From positions 1 through 7,956 of the forward strand of contig JASHYD010000623.1 in NCBI GenBank assembly GCA_030043175.1: 7,956 nucleotides of DNA, given 5' to 3'. The position numbers and the translations under genes were made by a program. Shown piece after piece: positions 5,655 to 7,956 of this stretch. Numbering within the stretch: the first letter of the stretch is position 1; the number at the start of each line of letters is the position of its first letter. The notes below the pieces were generated by a model. The model had not been told where the DNA came from. It saw only the letters and a list, made by a program, of their open reading frames with translations, and did not search any database. The DNA comes from Xanthobacteraceae bacterium. Lineage in GTDB: Bacteria; Pseudomonadota; Alphaproteobacteria; Rhizobiales; Xanthobacteraceae.

Positions 5655-6008
5655 TTTCTGGCGCTCGCGAGAGATGCGCGACAACGCGCCGAGGAAATCT
5701 CGACCGGAGCCGAGACCTTCCAGAATGCGGCCCGAGAGCAGATGCGCAGGATCACTGCGAACTACATCAAATTGGCGGAGCGGCTTGAACAAGTGGCAGG
5801 CCGCCAGGCCAAACGCATTTCGCCGTCGCCAAGCGCCCTCCGAATGCGCATATCGCCCGCCGTCAGGCGCGACGTGCAACGGAAGAGGGCGGCCCGAACG
5901 CAACGGGGTCTTGGGCTGGGGGATTGGCATGCATCCGAGCCGAAAAGAACAGATGCGCTCAGCGAACCGGCTGCGTTGTGCAGCTGTCAGAGATATGTAG
6001 TGCCTTAG
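5655..6008 (+). pseudogene. 5'-truncated small helical protein (ARDARQRAEEI type)
   Basis: One open frame reads FLALARDARQRAEEISTGAE, then TFQNAAREQMRRITANYIKL and AERLEQVAGRQAK (to about 5817). This closely resembles short Bradyrhizobium proteins of the form YRxLAxxARxRAEEIxxxAETFxDxDAxxxMRxIAxxYxxLAxRLE, usually around 60 residues. No ATG, GTG or TTG precedes the conserved part in frame after the TGA near 5583. The first in-frame ATG (5742) would cut the conserved helix in half. After RQAK the frame continues with low-complexity basic sequence to a TAG at 6006-6008 that has no family resemblance. Both ends therefore look broken. Translation from ATG 5742 cannot be excluded. Confidence 0.5.
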
Positions 6009-6182
6009 CGCCATCGTGCCGAACCGGTCGCGTCGTCGCCGAGGGGGCATGCCGGCTAGCGAGCCCGCTGGCGCGTCCGCGGCGCCGAGGCACCACCAAA
6101 GTGTAGCGCCCGCCCCAGGCAATGTTATGGGCGGCCACGACTGGGCGCGTTGGCGGGGCGGTTTTGACATTGCGCAAGGCGG

Positions 6183-6199
6183 GCGGGCTTGAGGCCCGC
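6183..6199 (+). repeat. GC-rich hairpin just before a small gene
   Basis: GCGGGC, loop TTGAG, GCCCGC form a perfect 6-bp stem ending 11 bases before ATG 6211. It lacks a T-run. It takes the place where a ribosome site would be expected, so it may influence translation of the small gene or mark the end of an upstream transcript. Confidence 0.35.
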
Positions 6200-6210
6200 A
6201 AAGATATTCG

Positions 6211-6387
6211 ATGCCGCGATTTCTCTATCAATGCCCCAACACAGGATTTCGCGTACGAGGCTGGGCTCCAGACGACGACTCCGTGACTGCCGGCGATGTC
6301 TTTGTGGGTGTCAAATGCCTTGCGTACGGATGGTGGCATTTCGTCAACCCTAAAACAGGCAAGGGGGTCGGCGAGAACGGCAAATAG
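6211..6387 (+). CDS. Conserved small protein of rhizobial type
   Basis: This 58-residue protein reads MPRFLYQCPNTGFRVRGWAP at its start and VKCLAYGWWHFVNPKTGKGV near its end. It resembles short proteins common in Bradyrhizobium-like genomes recalled as MPRF-(V/F)KCPNTG ... VxCxxCxxxHxxNxxTGKxLG, probably a small zinc-ribbon-like fold. Cys8 and Cys36 remain, but the second Cys of the later C-x-x-C pair is Tyr39, so metal binding would be incomplete. Function unknown. The ribosome site is weak (AAAGA at 6200-6204) and a hairpin lies just upstream. The next small gene begins 37 bases after its stop, so they may be co-transcribed. Confidence 0.65.
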   Translation: MPRFLYQCPNTGFRVRGWAPDDDSVTAGDVFVGVKCLAYGWWHFVNPKTGKGVGENGK

Positions 6388-6411
6388 GTGGGGCGGCAAA
6401 GGTTTTTGGGC

Positions 6412-6416
6412 AGGAG
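6412..6416 (+). promoter_or_regulatory. Strong ribosome binding site
   Basis: AGGAG sits eight bases before ATG 6425 and decides that start over the longer in-frame opening at 6296, which would run across the preceding small gene. Confidence 0.65.
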
Positions 6417-6424
6417 ATATCAAC

Positions 6425-6628
6425 ATGGAAGCGAACGTAGAAACGAAAGTGAAAACGATAGTAGAAACGATAGTTTTACTAATTGGAATCGGAATGGTTG
6501 CACCGCTTCCATTCGAAGAAATCGTCGGTGGTTATGGCCGTCTTGCGTTGGCAGTCCTCGGTTTTTTACTCATATTTTGGTGGCTATTCAACAACGATCG
6601 AAAGAAGGATCTGAGGGGCGAGTTGTAG
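6425..6628 (+). CDS. Small two-helix membrane protein
   Basis: A 67-residue protein of unknown function. A charged start (MEANVETKVK) leads into a hydrophobic helix at about 12-29 (IVETIVLLIGIGMVAPLP). A short loop (FEEIVGGYGR) is followed by a second helix at about 40-55 (LALAVLGFLLIFWWLF) and a basic tail (NNDRKKDLRGEL). This predicts an inner-membrane hairpin, and the basic C-terminus suggests that both ends are cytosolic. The start is well supported by AGGAG at the right distance. The 5' coding sequence is AT-richer than its neighbours and contains the repeated word GTAGAAACGA (VET), which may hint at a different origin. No family was recognised. Confidence 0.65.
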   Translation: MEANVETKVKTIVETIVLLIGIGMVAPLPFEEIVGGYGRLALAVLGFLLIFWWLFNNDRKKDLRGEL

Positions 6629-6642
6629 GCTCTGCGGCGTGA

Positions 6643-6654
6643 TGTCTCGAGACA
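6643..6654. repeat. Perfect 12-base palindrome after the membrane protein gene
   Basis: TGTCTCGAGACA is self-complementary and lies 14 bases after the stop codon. A looser CCTG...CAGG pairing followed by TTCTTTTC lies just beyond (6656-6688), so the pair could end transcription. Either could be chance. Confidence 0.25.
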
Positions 6655-6840
6655 AGCCTGCGTCCGGTCGGCCTCAGGTTCTTTTCGATGACGCAAGGCG
6701 AACGCGTGCTGCGCCGTCAGGCCGGCGCCTGCGCTGCTCCCAGTCCGGACTGTGCTGATTGGCAGACTGAATTGCGCGGGGAAAGCTTCGCAAGTCAATC
6801 CCAGCCGGCGGCTAGTGCAAGGCCCGATGCCCAAGCCCAG

Positions 6841-6869
6841 ACCCGGTTCGACAGCCTCCCAAACCGGGT
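6841..6869. repeat. 8-bp inverted repeat hairpin
   Basis: ACCCGGTT and AACCGGGT are perfect 8-base arms around 13 bases. No T-run lies on either side, so this is not a standard intrinsic terminator. The TTCGA at the left arm looks superficially like a tRNA T-loop, but no tRNA can be folded here. Confidence 0.4.
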
Positions 6870-6938
6870 AGGCCGCCGGTTACGATAGTAGAAGCGCAGG
6901 TAACCGCTTTCTGCCGGATCCCGCGTCTGGTCTGTGTC

Positions 6939-6953
6939 ATCACCTCGCGTGAT
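6939..6953. repeat. Operator-like palindrome
   Basis: ATCAC-N5-GTGAT is a 15-base symmetric site in the gap between the membrane protein gene and the ligase gene. It may bind a dimeric regulator, but no adjacent start codon makes clear which gene it would serve. Confidence 0.25.
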
Positions 6954-6992
6954 AAGGAGCTCCGATCCAAGGCTTGAGCGTTCACTGCGCAG

Positions 6993-7025
6993 TTATTAAA
7001 AATCCAGCGATCTGATCAATCGGCT
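6993..7025 (-). terminator. Probable intrinsic terminator of the ATP-grasp ligase gene
   Basis: Read on the minus strand, AGCCGAT, loop TGATCAG, ATCGCT form a 6-bp stem with one bulged C, followed by GG and ATTTTTAATAA. It lies about 77 bases after the stop codon at 7102. The stem is short but the T-run is clear. Confidence 0.4.
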
Positions 7026-7101
7026 TCGTAGCCCGCCCGGTAGCTTGACCCGGATGCCGAAATCCTTTCATGAAGGGACTGGTAGAGCGGCGGGAAATCA
7101 G

Positions 7102-7956
7102 TCAGACGGCAGGGGCCGACGCGGAGGCGCATTCTCGATCGAGGACCTTCACGGTCCTGCGATAGAGGTGATTTGCACGCTCTTCGGTTTCGCCAATACA
7201 GACGACCCCGAGCTTGCCAAATTCAGAGAGCGCGCCGATCAAATGGAACGCAACGCCTTCGCCTGTCGCGGCGTGGAAGTGCAAACCGTTTACGACGGCG
7301 ATGTCAACAAGGTCATAAGGCGTTAGACCTCTATAACGGGGCGATTCGAGATTATCCGACGCATAGTACCAGCGCGGGTGCCCTGCTGGCGTCAGAAACT
7401 CACCTGTTTCCGCGGCATAGCGACCATCGGTGAGAAACTGCAACATCAAGAACGGATGGGTAGTACCGCCTTTCCGCAGATTGATTTCGATAGCGAAATG
7501 ACGCCAGGCATCACCTTCCTTTACCGAGATGAAATCGACGCCGAACCGTCCGAGCACCCCCTTTTGAGCGAGCGCTTGGGCCACCCGTGTGCCACGTGCC
7601 TGAATGTCCAAGCGGTAAGACGCATCTGCTGGAAAGCGGCAGCCAAGGAAGACCTGCCCATTCGCACCACCCAGCACCTGATCGTGCGTTGAGATGGCGT
7701 CGACGCCTCCCACCGGGTTGATGCGAAACTGCGCTGAGGGCGATCCTTTGATGTGGCCAGCAACGAATTCTTCGACGATTCCACCCATGAACCGTAATTT
7801 TTCCTGATAGAGATCCCACGTCATCCCACGAGCCTCAAAGGCCAGGCTCGGGAGGCGGCCGCGGACCCAAGAGGCAAGCGACCGATCCACCGGCGCATTC
7901 GCAAGATCGAATAACGCGTTGCCCTCGCCGGAGAACCCTTCGTTGAGCTTGACCAC
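7102..7956 (-). CDS. PGM1-like ATP-grasp peptide/carboxylate-amine ligase, 5' end beyond window
   Basis: The frame is open at the right edge, so the true start is outside; the first visible codons are VKLNEGFSGEGNA, internal to the family. The 284 visible residues contain an ATP-grasp body: IVEEFVAG (60-67), FLGCRFP (103-109), GRFGVDFIS (136-144), and the metal-binding EINLRKGGTTHPF (157-169) with Glu157 and Asn159. A C-terminal extension follows (YYASDNLESPRYRGLTPYDL, then HFHAATGEGVAFHLIGALSE and LGVVCIGETEERANHLYRR). This extension is characteristic of proteins related to PGM1, the pheganomycin peptide ligase that joins peptides with ATP. The substrate is unknown, and proteins of this kind occur widely outside antibiotic clusters. 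The catalytic part seen here looks intact. Confidence 0.8.
   Translation of the reverse strand: MVKLNEGFSGEGNALFDLANAPVDRSLASWVRGRLPSLAFEARGMTWDLYQEKLRFMGGIVEEFVAGHIKGSPSAQFRINPVGGVDAISTHDQVLGGANGQVFLGCRFPADASYRLDIQARGTRVAQALAQKGVLGRFGVDFISVKEGDAWRHFAIEINLRKGGTTHPFLMLQFLTDGRYAAETGEFLTPAGHPRWYYASDNLESPRYRGLTPYDLVDIAVVNGLHFHAATGEGVAFHLIGALSEFGKLGVVCIGETEERANHLYRRTVKVLDRECASASAPAV

Larger units (their letters stand above)
6689..6992. other. Intergenic stretch with inverted repeats, no supportable gene
   Basis: No frame here resembles a known protein. Two inverted repeats stand out: ACCCGGTT/AACCGGGT (6841-6848 and 6862-6869, 13-base loop) and ATCAC-CTCGC-GTGAT (6939-6953). Their role is unknown. 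Confidence 0.35.

Noticed and set aside
5628..6170. Minus-strand open frame of 180 codons
   Set aside because: Low-complexity Arg/Pro-rich translation opposite the recognisable ARDARQRAEEI fragment; no motif.
6844..6862. TTCGA word suggesting a tRNA T-arm
   Set aside because: The surrounding bases fold as a simple 8-bp hairpin and no acceptor, D or anticodon arms can be formed.
6688..6888. Plus-strand open frame of 66 codons
   Set aside because: No clear ribosome site or family resemblance, and it overlaps the 6841-6869 inverted repeat.
7045..7326. Plus-strand open frame of 93 codons
   Set aside because: Largely antisense to the 3' part of the ATP-grasp ligase gene, with no protein features of its own.

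Overview
The window looks like an accessory or gene-sparse stretch of an alphaproteobacterial chromosome, most likely Hyphomicrobiales and near Bradyrhizobium. The basis is GC-rich coding sequence, a DUF6455-type protein, a NepR-like small protein, CRP/FNR-class (FixK2-type) boxes and several short proteins of rhizobial type. All family assignments were made by eye from motifs; no database search was run.

Layout. Positions 1-293 (minus) hold a DUF6455-type protein running off the left edge. A secreted TolB-like beta-propeller protein (435-1607, plus, TTG start with a good Shine-Dalgarno) diverges from it. Directly behind its stop, in the same frame, lies a decayed IS21-type IstA remnant (about 1611-1795). 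After about 490 bases with no recognisable gene comes a 59-residue NepR-like protein (2360-2539), then a 40-codon truncated-looking ORF (2640-2762). Two Hsp20 genes form a minus-strand operon (3915-3020) with a 4-base GTGA overlap; two doubtful tiny ORFs trail it. A divergent plus-strand gene (4142-5233) encodes a zinc-dependent deacylase/carboxypeptidase of the AstE/aspartoacylase type. Positions 5238-6008 hold broken fragments of two gene families. Two small intact genes follow (6211-6387 and 6425-6628), then about 470 bases with only palindromes and a likely terminator. The right edge carries the 3' part of a PGM1-like ATP-grasp ligase gene (7102-7956, minus).

The most interesting signal is a set of three intergenic palindromes that fit TTG(A/C)-N6-(G/T)CAA, the FixK2/FNR half-site arrangement. 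One (2288-2301) lies about 65 bases before the NepR-like start. One (2759-2772) has no obvious gene. One (3946-3959) lies just before the Hsp20 operon. If they work, this segment would be part of a low-oxygen stress regulon joining protein-folding protection (two Hsp20s) with a regulator of the general stress response (NepR). The spacing of the third box, together with the family-typical N-terminus, suggests that the first Hsp20 gene has lost one base near its original start. Nothing here amounts to a proven new system; the possible FixK-NepR link is the best lead.
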